Assembly: GCA_028287035.1 (NCBI GenBank)
Contig: JAQBQL010000092.1
Location: forward strand, 1-25,711
DNA from: Labilithrix sp.
Lineage (GTDB): Bacteria > Myxococcota > Polyangia > Polyangiales > Polyangiaceae
Length of the DNA stretch: 25,711 bases
Reading direction: 5' to 3'
Below the pieces are notes generated by a model. The model was given only the letters and a program-made list of their open reading frames with translations, made no database searches and was not told the DNA's origin. The translations under genes and the position numbers were made by a program. Below are positions 1 through 8,449 of the stretch, in pieces. How positions within the stretch are numbered: the stretch's first letter is position 1; each line of letters opens with the position of its first letter.

Positions 1-2635
1 CGAACGCCGGCGCGGACCGGCCGCCCGGGCCGCCGCTCTTCTGGCCACGGCCCTTCGCGCCGCGCCCGCCGTCGCCGGCCTCGCGCCGCGCGAGGAGGTC
101 GTCGGCCTGGTCGGCGGCGCTGCGCACGCGCCGCGCGTAGACGGTCCGGCGCAGGATCGCGCAGTCGGTGACGTCGACGAGCATCTTGTCGCCGAGGCGG
201 ATGGCGTCACCCGAGCGAGAGCTGACCGCCATGAGGCCGTCCTCCTCGATCTGGTACTCGGCGCCCATGTCCTCGACCTTCACGAGCACGTCGACGAACG
301 GCGAGTCGAGGCCCACGAAGGCGCCCGTGCCGACGAAGGCGCTGACCGTTCCCTCGAAGCGCTCGCCGATGTGATCGATCATGTAGAAGCAGCGGTAGAC
401 GTCGACGATCTCGCGCTCGACCTCCATCGCGCGGCGCTCGGCGAGCGACGACTGCGTTGCGGCCTCGGCCAGCTTGTCGGGATCGGCGACGAGCGCGACG
501 CGCCGCTTGAGCGACTTGCCGTCCTTGCCTTCCACGCTGTCCACCGCGGCGTGCACGATGCGGTGCACCACGAGGTCGGGATAGCGCCGGATCGGCGACG
601 TGAAGTGCAGGTACGCCTCGGAGGCGAGGCCGAAGTGTCCGAGGTTCGACGTGTCGTACGTCGCCTGCTTCATGGAGCGGAGCAGGAGGTTGTTGAGCAC
701 GTTCGAGAGCGGGTGGTTCGCGAACGTCTTCAGCAGCTCGGCGAGCGCCTTCGGGGTCTGCGTGTTCTCGATGTCGAACTCGACGCCGAGCATCTCGCAC
801 ATCGCCCCGAGCTTCTCGAGCTTCTTGGGATCGGGCGGGAGGTGGACGCGGTAGATGCCGGGCAGCTCGCGCTCGAGCAGCCAGCGGGCCACCGACTCGT
901 TGGCGAAGAGCATGAGCTCCTCGATGAGCTGGTAGGCCTTCTTCATGCCGGGATCGCCGGAGCGCTTCTCGATCGACTCGGGCTTGCCCTCGTCGTCGAG
1001 CGTGACCTTCGCCTCGGGCAGGTCGAAGTCGAGCGCGCCGCGCTTCATGCGCTTCACGCGGAGGATTTTCGAGCACTCGGCCGCCACCTTGAGCCCCTCG
1101 ACCATGGCGTCGGCCTTGGGATCGCGGGGCGGCAGCTCGGTGAAGCCGAGCGCGCGAGCGACGCCGCCGTAGGTGAGCTTGGCCTGGCTCTTCATGAACC
1201 CGCGCACGAGGCGCGTCTTCTTCACGTTGCCCTTGCCGTCGAGCACCGCGTGGACGCACAGGCACAGGCGCGTCACGTCGGGGAGGAGCGAGCACAGGTT
1301 CGAGGCAAGCGCGCGCGGCAGCATCGGGATCGCGCGATCCGGCAGGTAGACGCTGCAGCCGCGGGCGCGCGCCTCGTCGTCGATGAACGTGCCGGGGCGG
1401 ACGTACGAGCTGACGTCGGCGATCGCGACCCACACCTCGTAGCCGCCGTCCTTCGTGCGATCGACCCAGACGGCGTCGTCGTGGTCGCGCGCGTCCTCGG
1501 GGTCGATGGTGGGGAGCGGGATGTGCGTGAGGTCCTCGCGCCCCTCGAGCATGTCGAGCGGGACGGTGTCGCCGTACGCCTCGGCCTCGGCGACCGCGGC
1601 CACCGTGTGGACCTCGTTGATGCCGTGGACGAGGATGATCTTCTGCGTCTCGACCGACAGCTCACCGGGCGCGCCGAGCACCGCGAGGAGCTTGCCCTCG
1701 GGGTTCTCGTCGCTGCGCTCCGGGAAGCGCGTGATCTGCACGACGACCACCTGGCCGTCCTTGCCGCTGTTGCCTTCGCCCTCGGCGTTTGCCTTGTCGA
1801 TCTCGCTCGTGAGGACGACGGGACCCTTCATCCGGGGATCGTCGAGCTCGACCCAGGCGCTCTTGCCGCGACGGCGGAGGATCCCCGAGACGCGGGCCGA
1901 GCCGCGCGCCTTGATCTCGACGATGCTGCCCTCGGGGCCGCGCCCGCCGCGCCCGGTGATGGCGACCACGACGTGGTCGCCGTGCATCGCGCCGCCCAGG
2001 TTCTCGGGCGAGACGTAGACGTCGTCCCCGCTGGCGGTGGGGCTCGCCACGAAGCCGAACCCGCGCGGGTTCACCTTCAGCATGCCGTCCCGCTGCTCGC
2101 CGCCCGAGCGGCTCGCCTTGCGGGGCTCACGGCGGAGGCTGCCCTCCTCGGGATCGGGGAAGCCCTTCAGCTTGGTGGGCCTCGCGCGGCCGCGGTCGCC
2201 CTCGTCGCGGGGGAGCGGCTGCTCGTTGTCCGGCACCACGACCGGCGCGGGGCGCCTCGTCTCCTCGACGGGCGCCGCCATCTCGCGGCGGCCGGCGCGC
2301 TCGCGCGTGGGGCTCGTACGTCCGCGCGGGGAACGGGCGCCTTCGGGGGGCGACGCCTTGAAGGCGCGCTTGCTCTCGGCGGCGCGCGGGACGGGCAGGG
2401 GCACGGACGGCACGGCCCGCGAGCTCGGTGACTTCTCGGCGGACATCACGCGATAGGTCTGGCCCCGCGCCACGAGCTCACCGTCGAAGACGAGGTTGTC
2501 GAGCAGCCGGGACAGGCCTTCACGGCTCGCCGGCGCGACGCCGAGCGCCTCGCCCACTTCGTCGGCGTCGAGCGGGCGATCCTGGCTCGCCAGGAGCTCC
2601 AGCACGGCGGTGCGGGAAGGCAGGGGCTTTCTCAT
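1..2635 (-). CDS. rnr: Ribonuclease R (3'-5' exoribonuclease), C-terminal end cut by the window edge
   Basis: RNase R degrades structured RNA from the 3' end in the cytoplasm. The frame stays open from ATG at 2635 to the window edge, about 878 residues. It shows an N-terminal winged-helix-like segment (residues 1-65, MRKPLPSRTAVLELL), a charged low-complexity linker (about 65-180), cold-shock-type domains (about 180-330, with NPRGFGFV), and an RNB domain opened by DPEDARDHDDAV near residue 376, whose aspartates bind the catalytic metals. An S1 domain starts near residue 758 (RFEGTVSAFVGTGAF), followed by a Gly/Arg/Lys-rich tail still running at base 1. It is already longer than the usual 720-830 residues, through the linker and the tail. 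AAGGG lies just upstream of the ATG. It diverges from the VKOR-DsbA gene. The family assignment is secure; RNase II is less likely because of the winged-helix start and basic tail. Confidence 0.95.
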   Translation of the reverse strand, partial: MRKPLPSRTAVLELLASQDRPLDADEVGEALGVAPASREGLSRLLDNLVFDGELVARGQTYRVMSAEKSPSSRAVPSVPLPVPRAAESKRAFKASPPEGARSPRGRTSPTRERAGRREMAAPVEETRRPAPVVVPDNEQPLPRDEGDRGRARPTKLKGFPDPEEGSLRREPRKASRSGGEQRDGMLKVNPRGFGFVASPTASGDDVYVSPENLGGAMHGDHVVVAITGRGGRGPEGSIVEIKARGSARVSGILRRRGKSAWVELDDPRMKGPVVLTSEIDKANAEGEGNSGKDGQVVVVQITRFPERSDENPEGKLLAVLGAPGELSVETQKIILVHGINEVHTVAAVAEAEAYGDTVPLDMLEGREDLTHIPLPTIDPEDARDHDDAVWVDRTKDGGYEVWVAIADVSSYVRPGTFIDDEARARGCSVYLPDRAIPMLPRALASNLCSLLPDVTRLCLCVHAVLDGKGNVKKTRLVRGFMKSQAKLTYGGVARALGFTELPPRDPKADAMVEGLKVAAECSKILRVKRMKRGALDFDLPEAKVTLDDEGKPESIEKRSGDPGMKKAYQLIEELMLFANESVARWLLERELPGIYRVHLPPDPKKLEKLGAMCEMLGVEFDIENTQTPKALAELLKTFANHPLSNVLNNLLLRSMKQATYDTSNLGHFGLASEAYLHFTSPIRRYPDLVVHRIVHAAVDSVEGKDGKSLKRRVALVADPDKLAEAATQSSLAERRAMEVEREIVDVYRCFYMIDHIGERFEGTVSAFVGTGAFVGLDSPFVDVLVKVEDMGAEYQIEEDGLMAVSSRSGDAIRLGDKMLVDVTDCAILRRTVYARRVRSAADQADDLLARREAGDGGRGAKGRGQKSGGPGGRSAPAF

Positions 2636-2740
2636 TTACGCCCTTTTACGCGAGGCCGGGCCCTGCGTCGCCGGGAATATTCTGCGGCTCCGTGAACTAG
2701 ACCGCCTGTATCCTCCGCCGCTCACCGGCCCGGAACTCCC
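2636..2740. promoter_or_regulatory. Divergent intergenic region between rnr and the VKOR-DsbA gene
   Basis: This 105-bp gap separates two diverging genes and must hold both promoters unless one is far upstream. Reading rightwards, TATCCT at 2709-2714 is a possible -10 element preceded by TG, without a convincing -35. Reading leftwards, the AT-rich GAATATT complement around 2676-2682 is the best -10 candidate for rnr, and AAGGG just before its start is a plausible ribosome-binding site. The promoter calls are weak pattern matches. Confidence 0.3.
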
Positions 2741-3766
2741 ATGAAAAAGAGCCTGCCCTTCGTGATCGTGATGGCCGTCTGCACGGTCGCGCTCGTGGCG
2801 AGCGCCATCCTCCTCGTCGACTACGTTCGGCCGGCCCCGGTGTTCTGCGATGCCGAGGGCGGGTGCGGCATCGTGAGACGCACGATCTTCGCCTATCCGA
2901 TGGGCATCCCGACCCCGCTCCTCGGCATCGCGGGGTTCCTGGCGATCGGCCTCGCCGAGCTCGTCCCCGGCCGTCGTGCCCGGGTCGCCCAGCTGGTGCT
3001 CTCGGCGTTCGGCGCGCTCGTCGCGGCCGGGCTCCTCGCCGTGCAGGGGTTGCTCCACACGATCTGCCCGTTCTGCGCGGTGGCGGACACGGCGGCGCTC
3101 GCGCTGCTCGTCCTGTCCATCGCGCGCCTCCGCCGCGGCTGGGATCCGCCGGCGGGGCGTGGCGCCATCGGCGGCGCGGTGCTCGCGCTGGTCGTCGGGA
3201 CCGGGCTCCCGATCGCGGTCGGCATGAACAAGAAGGCCATCGAGCCGCCGCTGCCCGACGTCATCGCGGCCGAGATCGCGCAGACGCCGCGCGGCCGGGT
3301 CACCGTTGTCGACTTCGTGGACTTCGAGTGTCCGTTCTGCCGGATGACGCACGCGAGCCTCGGGCCCCTGCTCGACGCCCGGAAGGACCGCGTGCGGCTC
3401 GTCCGCAAGCACGTGCCGCTCCGCATGCACGCGCACGCGATGGACGCCGCGAAGGCCGCCTGCTGCGGCGAGAAGCTCGGCAAGGGCAACGAGGTCGCCG
3501 AGGCGCTCTTCACGGCGCCGCCCGAGCAGCTCACGCCCGAGGGCTGCGAGGCGATCGCGGCCGCCGAGGGGCTCGACCTCGCCGCGTTCCGCGAATGCGT
3601 GAAGGACCCGGCGACCGACGCCCGCATCAAGGCGGACGTCGACACGTTCCACGCCGCGAAGGGCCACGGCCTCCCGACGCTGTACATCGATCGCACCAAG
3701 CTCGAGGGCAGCCAGGACGAGGACACCCTCCGCGCCACGCTCGACGGCGCGCTCCACGCGCTCTGA
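2741..3766 (+). CDS. VKOR-DsbA fusion: vitamin K epoxide reductase-family membrane protein with periplasmic thioredoxin domain
   Basis: Bacterial VKOR proteins reoxidise a DsbA-type oxidase and pass electrons to quinone; here both halves are on one 341-residue chain. The VKOR half (about 1-160) has four to five hydrophobic segments, a loop cysteine pair C36/C42, the family-type stretch YPMGIPTPLLGI, and the quinone-side CPFC motif at 109-112. The C-terminal half (about 170-341) is DsbA-like, with active site C197-P-F-C200 and the cis-proline loop GLPT at P312. The expected cysteines are all present, so the enzyme should be active in periplasmic disulfide formation. ATG at 2741 begins the first membrane segment directly. 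It stands alone between the divergent rnr and the MscS gene 62 bp downstream. Its likely clients include cysteine-rich exported proteins in this window (8942-9289, 10190-11245), which is an inference. Confidence 0.9.
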   Translation: MKKSLPFVIVMAVCTVALVASAILLVDYVRPAPVFCDAEGGCGIVRRTIFAYPMGIPTPLLGIAGFLAIGLAELVPGRRARVAQLVLSAFGALVAAGLLAVQGLLHTICPFCAVADTAALALLVLSIARLRRGWDPPAGRGAIGGAVLALVVGTGLPIAVGMNKKAIEPPLPDVIAAEIAQTPRGRVTVVDFVDFECPFCRMTHASLGPLLDARKDRVRLVRKHVPLRMHAHAMDAAKAACCGEKLGKGNEVAEALFTAPPEQLTPEGCEAIAAAEGLDLAAFRECVKDPATDARIKADVDTFHAAKGHGLPTLYIDRTKLEGSQDEDTLRATLDGALHAL

Positions 3767-3828
3767 GACGCTTTGCGGCGCGCTGCCTCTTGTCGGCGCG
3801 GTGCGTCACGGGGCAAGGTCGGCGCGCC

Positions 3829-5451
3829 ATGCGAATCCTGCGGACCTTGCTCGCTGCCCTCGCGCCCATCGCGGCGCTCGCGTTGCTGCTCCTGCCGCGC
3901 CTCGCGCTCGCCGCTCCCGCGTCGGCGACCATCGACGATGATCTCACGACGCCGCGGCGCGCCCTCACGTCCTTCCTCGACGCGTGCCACCGCGAGGACT
4001 GGGAGCGGGCGATGCGCGTCCTCGACGTCGCGGCGAACGCCAACCCCGCACGCAAGCTCGCCGCGACCGAGCAGGCGAAGCAGCTCGATTTCCTGCTCAC
4101 GCGCGCGCTGTGGGTCGACCTCGATGCGGTGAGCGACGAGATGGCCGGCTCACCGGGCGACGGGCCCGACACCGAGCACATCGTCACCGCGCAGCTCGCC
4201 GGGCACGACGTGCCGCTGACGATGAGGCTCGTGAAGGGCTCGCCGCAGCGCTGGGTGTTCTCGAACGCGACGCTCGCGCGCGTCCCCGAGCTCTACGTGC
4301 AGCACGGGCCGACGCTCATCGAGCAGCGCATGCCCGAGGCGCTGCGCGTTCCGGTGCTCGGAATGGCCGCGTGGCAGTGGGTCGGCCTCGGCATCGCCAT
4401 CTTCCTCGGCATCGTGCTCGGCCGCGGCATCGCGTTCCTCGTCAGCTGGTTCTTCGGCCGGATCGCCCGGCGCACGCAGGTGCAGTGGGACGACGACCTC
4501 GTCGACGCGCTCCGCTCGCCGATGCGCCTGTTCTTCACGCTCTCGGTGTTCCGCGTCCTCGGCAAGCTGCTCGCGATGCCGACCGGCGTTCGCGGCGTGG
4601 TCGTCGCGATCGCGGGCAGCCTCTTCGTCATCACCCTCGCCTGGATGATCGTACGCATCGCCGACGTCGTCGCCCAGTCGCTCGAGCGCCGCGCCACGCG
4701 GGACAGCATCGATCTCGAGGAGGCGGTCCTCAAGGCGCGCGGCGTCCGCACCCAGGCGCGCGTGCTGAAGCGCGTCGTCCACATGGCGGTCGTGTGCCTC
4801 GCCGCTGCGCTCATCCTCATGCAGTTCGAGGTGGTGCGCAGCATCGGCGTCTCGCTCCTCGCGTCGGCCGGCGTCGCCGGCATCGTCCTCGGCCTCGCGG
4901 CGCAGCGCACGATCGGCTCGGTCGTGGCGGGCATCCAGCTCGCCATCACGCAGCCGATCCGCATCGGCGACGTGGTGGTGGTCGAGAACGAATCGGGCAC
5001 CATCGAGGAGATCACGCTCACGTATGTCGTCGTGAAGGTCTGGGACGAGCGCCGCCTCGTCGTGCCCATGGCGCGCTTCTTCGAGCAACCCTTCCAGAAC
5101 TGGACGAAGTCCTCGGCCCAGCTCACGGGCACGGTGTTCGTGTATGCGGACTACACGCTTCCCCTCGAGCTGGTCCGCAAGCAGGTGGACGCGATCCTGG
5201 TGGGGCACCCGCTCTGGGACACGCGCGAGAAGGCCGTTCACCTCACGGAGGCCATGGACCACGTCATCGAGGTCCGCGTGGTCGTGTCGGCGTCCGACTC
5301 GAGCCGCCTCTTCGACCTCCGCGCCGACGTGCGCGAGAAGCTCGTCACGTGGCTCCAGGCGCTCGACGACGGTCGCCATCTCCCGCGCTTGCGTGGTGAT
5401 GCGGACGCGGCCCTTCGCGCGCGGCTGGCCGGCGCCCCCGCCCGGGTGTGA
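3829..5451 (+). CDS. MscS-family mechanosensitive ion channel with exported N-terminal domain
   Basis: MscS channels open under membrane tension and release solutes during osmotic downshock. The 540-residue product starts at ATG 3829 with a signal-like hydrophobic stretch ending near ALAAPASA. An exported domain of about 130 residues follows (TPRRALTSFLDAC...), of the type that precedes MscS cores in several Gram-negative proteins. Transmembrane segments lie at about 180-210, 240-285 and 315-335. The pore helix is at about 340-375 (LLASAGVAGIVLGLAAQR), followed by the beta domain with QPIRIGDVVVVE and the family-typical PMARFFEQPFQNW. The same frame is open upstream through the VKOR-DsbA gene, but that part is a shadow with no homology. 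A perfect 11-bp hairpin lies 13 bp after the stop. The family is clear; the gating behaviour and subtype cannot be told. Confidence 0.9.
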   Translation: MRILRTLLAALAPIAALALLLLPRLALAAPASATIDDDLTTPRRALTSFLDACHREDWERAMRVLDVAANANPARKLAATEQAKQLDFLLTRALWVDLDAVSDEMAGSPGDGPDTEHIVTAQLAGHDVPLTMRLVKGSPQRWVFSNATLARVPELYVQHGPTLIEQRMPEALRVPVLGMAAWQWVGLGIAIFLGIVLGRGIAFLVSWFFGRIARRTQVQWDDDLVDALRSPMRLFFTLSVFRVLGKLLAMPTGVRGVVVAIAGSLFVITLAWMIVRIADVVAQSLERRATRDSIDLEEAVLKARGVRTQARVLKRVVHMAVVCLAAALILMQFEVVRSIGVSLLASAGVAGIVLGLAAQRTIGSVVAGIQLAITQPIRIGDVVVVENESGTIEEITLTYVVVKVWDERRLVVPMARFFEQPFQNWTKSSAQLTGTVFVYADYTLPLELVRKQVDAILVGHPLWDTREKAVHLTEAMDHVIEVRVVVSASDSSRLFDLRADVREKLVTWLQALDDGRHLPRLRGDADAALRARLAGAPARV

Positions 5452-5464
5452 ACGCCCGCTCTCG

Positions 5465-5494
5465 CGTCGCCGTGAACGGCGAGTCACGGCGACG
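5465..5494 (+). terminator. Perfect 11-bp stem-loop after the MscS gene
   Basis: CGTCGCCGTGA (5465-5475) and TCACGGCGACG (5484-5494) are exact inverted repeats around an 8-nt loop, starting 13 bp after the stop of the channel gene. There is no T-run after the stem, so it is not a classical intrinsic terminator. It could still stop transcription with Rho help or protect the 3' end. It also lies 110 bp upstream of the lpoB-like start. Confidence 0.5.
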
Positions 5495-5572
5495 AGCTGA
5501 GCCTGACCAAGCACGGCCCGCGTCGAATGCCAGCGCTCGCTTTCCGTCTGACCCCGGGTCCGTTATTCAGCC

Positions 5573-5593
5573 TAGGATCCGTCCTCACCGAGG
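5573..5593 (+). promoter_or_regulatory. Possible -10 element and ribosome-binding site of the lpoB-like gene
   Basis: TAGGAT at 5573-5578 is a possible -10 hexamer. CTGACC at 5548-5553 is a poor -35 at a 19-bp spacing. GAGG at 5590-5593 is a good Shine-Dalgarno match 10 bases before ATG 5604, and supports that start over the longer open frame beginning at 5448. Confidence 0.3.
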
Positions 5594-5603
5594 TGTTTTC
5601 AAA

Positions 5604-6209
5604 ATGAATCTTCGCTTCACGATGCCTGCTCTCGCCGCCACCTTCGCGCTCGCCACGTCGAGCGTCGCGTGCGGTGGACACGAGGTCGTCCGCGGCTCGA
5701 ACGATCCGAGCGTCGACAACAACGCGCTCTCGACCGGCCTCGACAAGGAGGACATCCAGCACGCCCTCAACGAGACCCTCAACAACCTGCGCGCCGCGCC
5801 GGTGATGAACGAGTGGCGCAGCACGAACCCGCCGCCGAACGTCGCGATCTTCCCGTTCCAGAACAGCACGAGCGAGCACATTGACTCGATGCTCGACGCG
5901 CTCCTCGGCGAGGCCGAGACGTGGCTCGTCGAGTCCGGCACCGTGCAGGTCATCTCGCGCGAGCGGCAGAACCAGATGGTGCGCGAGGTCGAGCACCAGC
6001 AGCAGCCGGTCTTCAACCCGGCACACGCGGCGCAGTACGGCAAGCAGCTCGGCGCGAAGTACTTCATCACCGGCAAGGTCTCCGGCAATGACGAGCGCAA
6101 CCAGGACATGCGCCGCGTGCAGTACTTCCTCTTCCTCCAGGTCATCGACGTCGAGACGTCGGCCATCCGGTGGCAGCGGAAGACGTACATCACGAAGGCC
6201 GTGAAGTAA
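5604..6209 (+). CDS. LpoB-like lipoprotein (penicillin-binding-protein activator family)
   Basis: In enterobacteria LpoB is an outer-membrane lipoprotein that reaches through the peptidoglycan to activate PBP1b. This 201-residue product has a signal segment ending in TSSVAC, with the putative lipidated C23; serine at -3 makes the lipobox atypical. The LpoB core runs from about residue 70: VAIFPFQNSTSEHID, then VISRERQNQMVREVE, GAKYFITGKVSG and LQVIDVETSAIRWQ, all hallmark strands of the family. ATG at 5604 is chosen because GAGG precedes it and the signal peptide starts there; the longer open frame from 5448 has no ribosome-binding site. The next gene follows after only 5 bp, so the two are probably one operon. 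Whether the partner is a PBP1b in this organism is not shown by the sequence. Confidence 0.85.
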   Translation: MNLRFTMPALAATFALATSSVACGGHEVVRGSNDPSVDNNALSTGLDKEDIQHALNETLNNLRAAPVMNEWRSTNPPPNVAIFPFQNSTSEHIDSMLDALLGEAETWLVESGTVQVISRERQNQMVREVEHQQQPVFNPAHAAQYGKQLGAKYFITGKVSGNDERNQDMRRVQYFLFLQVIDVETSAIRWQRKTYITKAVK

Positions 6210-6214
6210 CAGCC

Positions 6215-7555
6215 GTGAAGCGCCTCCTCCGTTACGCGCGGGCGGCGGCGCTCGTGGCCGCCCCGTGGCTCGTCGGCTGCGGCGGCCACGAGGCGCGCAC
6301 GCTGAAGATGCGGACCGCCCTCGACGCGGGCAACGCGAAATCCGCGATCGCCGCCGTCGACGACGAGCTCGACGTGAAGAGCCCGAACGACCTGCCGTCG
6401 GACATCAAGGGGGACAACGCGATCCTCGTGCTGGACCGCGGGAGCATCCAGCAGGGCCTCGCCGACTTCTCGCTGTCGAAGCGAGACCTCGAGGCGGCCG
6501 ACAAGTCGATCGACATGCTCGACCTCGCGCACAACGCGGGCGACTCCATCGGCGAGTACGTGTTCAGCGGATCGTCGGGGCGCTACCAGGCGCCACCGTA
6601 CGAGAAGCTGATGATCAACACGCTCGACATGCTGAACTACCTCGAGACGAAGGACCTCAACGGGGCCCGCATCGAGGCGCGTCGTCTCTCGGTCATGCAG
6701 AAGTATTACCGCGACACGCTCGACCGGAAGGACAACCCGGTCCTCGGCCTCGGCAGCATGCTCGCGGGCTTCACCTACGAGAAGAGCGGCGAGACCGACG
6801 AGGCCCTCCGCTACTACGACGAGGCGCTGCAGTTCTCGGGGTTCGGCAGCCTCGGTGATGCGGTTCGCCGGCTGGCGCCGCAGGGCAGCTACAAGAGCCC
6901 GCGCCTCAACGCGCTCCTCAAGGAGCCGGCGCCTGCGGACGACGACTCGGGCGAGGTCCTCTTCGTCGTCGGCTACGGCCGCGTCGCGCACAAGATCTCG
7001 AACCGGATCCCGATCGGGCTCGCGCTCACGTACTTCGCGAGCTCGATCAGCCCGACCGACCGCGTCGCCGCGAACAAGCTCGCCGCGCAGGGGCTCGTCA
7101 CCTGGGTCAACTTCCCCTCGCTCGCGCCCGGCCGCGGCAAGTGGGAGATCCCGGGCGCGCGCCTCGACGGGTCGTACGTGCAGCTCGAGGAGGCGGTCGA
7201 CGTCGACCACCAGGTCCGCGAGGAGTGGAAGAGCATCGAGGGAAAGATCATCGTGAGCGCGATCACGCGGCTCATCGCGCGCGCCGCGCTCGGGCAGGGG
7301 ATCCAGGCGGCCTCGGGCAAGAACAGCATCATCGGCCTCGTGGCGTCGCTCGGCGCGCAGGCCACGCTCACCGCGCTCGACACGCCCGACACGCGCAGCT
7401 GGGAGACGCTCCCGGCGCGCGTCGCGGTGGCCCGCGTCCGGGTGCCCGCGGGCCGTCACAAGATCCTCATCGACGCGCGCGGCTGGTCGCGCTCGCAAGA
7501 GGTCGTGGTCGAGAAGGGCAGCTGGCAGGTCGTCTCGCTCATGGCGCTCCGCTGA
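6215..7555 (+). CDS. COG3014-like lipoprotein with TPR-like helical repeats
   Basis: A 446-residue exported lipoprotein. From GTG 6215 a short signal peptide ends in the clean lipobox LVGC (C22). The middle section (about 40-230) is helical and repeat-like, with PPYEKLMINTLDMLNYLE, GARIEARRLSVMQKYY and TDEALRYYDEAL, which match my memory of COG3014, a family often found beside LpoB genes. The C-terminal part (about 240-446) contains glycine- and beta-rich stretches such as PAGRHKILIDARGW. It begins 5 bp after the lpoB-like stop, arguing for co-expression and a joint role at the outer membrane or peptidoglycan. The function of the family is not known to me. The GTG start is chosen because it sits directly before the signal peptide; the open frame upstream overlaps lpoB. 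Confidence 0.75.
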   Translation: MKRLLRYARAAALVAAPWLVGCGGHEARTLKMRTALDAGNAKSAIAAVDDELDVKSPNDLPSDIKGDNAILVLDRGSIQQGLADFSLSKRDLEAADKSIDMLDLAHNAGDSIGEYVFSGSSGRYQAPPYEKLMINTLDMLNYLETKDLNGARIEARRLSVMQKYYRDTLDRKDNPVLGLGSMLAGFTYEKSGETDEALRYYDEALQFSGFGSLGDAVRRLAPQGSYKSPRLNALLKEPAPADDDSGEVLFVVGYGRVAHKISNRIPIGLALTYFASSISPTDRVAANKLAAQGLVTWVNFPSLAPGRGKWEIPGARLDGSYVQLEEAVDVDHQVREEWKSIEGKIIVSAITRLIARAALGQGIQAASGKNSIIGLVASLGAQATLTALDTPDTRSWETLPARVAVARVRVPAGRHKILIDARGWSRSQEVVVEKGSWQVVSLMALR

Positions 7556-7587
7556 GCACCGCCGCCGCCGCCTGACGCGGCCCGTGT

Positions 7588-7604
7588 GCCGTGGTAGCCA
7601 CGGC
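7588..7604 (+). promoter_or_regulatory. Stem-loop abutting the thyA start codon
   Basis: GCCGTGG (7588-7594) and CCACGGC (7598-7604) form a perfect 7-bp stem with a TAG loop, ending two bases before ATG 7607. No Shine-Dalgarno-like purine run is present upstream of thyA. If it forms in the mRNA it would occupy the normal ribosome landing site, so it may act in translation initiation. It could alternatively end the upstream transcript. Confidence 0.4.
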
Positions 7605-7606
7605 CC

Positions 7607-8449
7607 ATGCGCGCCTACCTGCAGCTCCTCGAGACCATCCTCGAGCACGGCAAGGATCGCTCGGACCGGACGGGCACCGGCACCCGCGGCATCTTCGGCT
7701 ACCAGATGCGCTTCGATCTCGCGGAGGGGTTCCCGCTCCTCACGACGAAGAAGCTGCACCTCAAATCGATCCTGCACGAGCTGCTCTGGTTCGTCCGCGG
7801 CGAGACGCACGTGAAGCCGCTGCAGGACGCGGGCGTGCGCATCTGGAACGAGTGGGCGACCGCCGAGCAGACCGCGCGCTTCGGCCGCCAGGAGGGCGAC
7901 CTCGGGCCCGTCTACGGCCATCAGTGGCGGAACTTCGGCGCCACGCGCCGGCCCGACGGCACGTACGAGCGCGACGGCTTCGATCAGCTGAAGCGCGTCC
8001 TCCACGACATCCAGGAGAACCCGAGCAGCCGGCGCCTCATCGTCACCGGGTGGAACCCCAAGGAGGCGGCGGAGGTGGCGCTCCCGCCGTGCCACACGCT
8101 CTTCCAGTTCTACGTCCAGGGCGGCGAGCTGTCGTGCCAGCTCTACCAGCGCAGCGCCGACGTCTTCCTCGGCGTCCCCTTCAACATCGCGAGCTACGCG
8201 ATGCTCACGATGATGGTCGCGCACGTCACCGGTCTGCGGCCCGGCACGTTCGTCCACACGTTCGGCGACGCGCATCTCTACACGAACCATCTCGAGCAGG
8301 CGCGCCTCCAGCTCACGCGCGAGCCGCGTCCGCTCCCGACGCTGCGCATCGATCCCGCGGCGCGTGACCTCTTCGAGATGCGCTTCGAGGACTTCACCCT
8401 CGAGGGCTACGACCCGCACCCGCACATCAAGGCCGAGGTGTCGGTATGA
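7607..8449 (+). CDS. thyA: Thymidylate synthase
   Basis: ThyA methylates dUMP to dTMP using methylene-tetrahydrofolate, which it turns into dihydrofolate. The 280-residue product aligns end to end with the classical enzyme: NDRTGTGT-type start ([18 protein letters not shown]), [25 protein letters not shown], catalytic C162 in LPPCH, the folate/dUMP region [20 protein letters not shown], and the C-terminal FEGYDPHP-like block [15 protein letters not shown]. The slight excess over the 264 residues of E. coli ThyA is an insertion near residues 85-95 and 115-125. Its stop overlaps the folA start (ATGA at 8446-8449), so the two are translationally coupled: FolA regenerates tetrahydrofolate from the dihydrofolate that ThyA makes. 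A hairpin lies directly before the start. Confidence 0.97.
   Translation: MRAYLQLLETILEHGKDRSDRTGTGTRGIFGYQMRFDLAEGFPLLTTKKLHLKSILHELLWFVRGETHVKPLQDAGVRIWNEWATAEQTARFGRQEGDLGPVYGHQWRNFGATRRPDGTYERDGFDQLKRVLHDIQENPSSRRLIVTGWNPKEAAEVALPPCHTLFQFYVQGGELSCQLYQRSADVFLGVPFNIASYAMLTMMVAHVTGLRPGTFVHTFGDAHLYTNHLEQARLQLTREPRPLPTLRIDPAARDLFEMRFEDFTLEGYDPHPHIKAEVSV

Noticed and set aside
207..1433. Minus-strand open frame of 408 codons
   Set aside because: Same strand as rnr but in another frame; Arg-rich shadow. The true frame is open over the whole region and carries the RNB and S1 motifs.
371..2431. Long plus-strand open frame of 686 codons across rnr
   Set aside because: It is antisense to RNase R. 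Its His/Val/Asp/Arg-rich composition is the usual result of reading a GC-rich gene backwards, and no domain is seen.
2863..3828. Upstream extension of the MscS gene frame
   Set aside because: The frame is open through the VKOR-DsbA gene but codes an Arg-rich shadow; the signal peptide and real start are at 3829.
5585..8425. Minus-strand open frame of 946 codons across lpoB-like, COG3014-like and thyA genes
   Set aside because: Antisense to three well-supported genes, with typical shadow composition and no motif.
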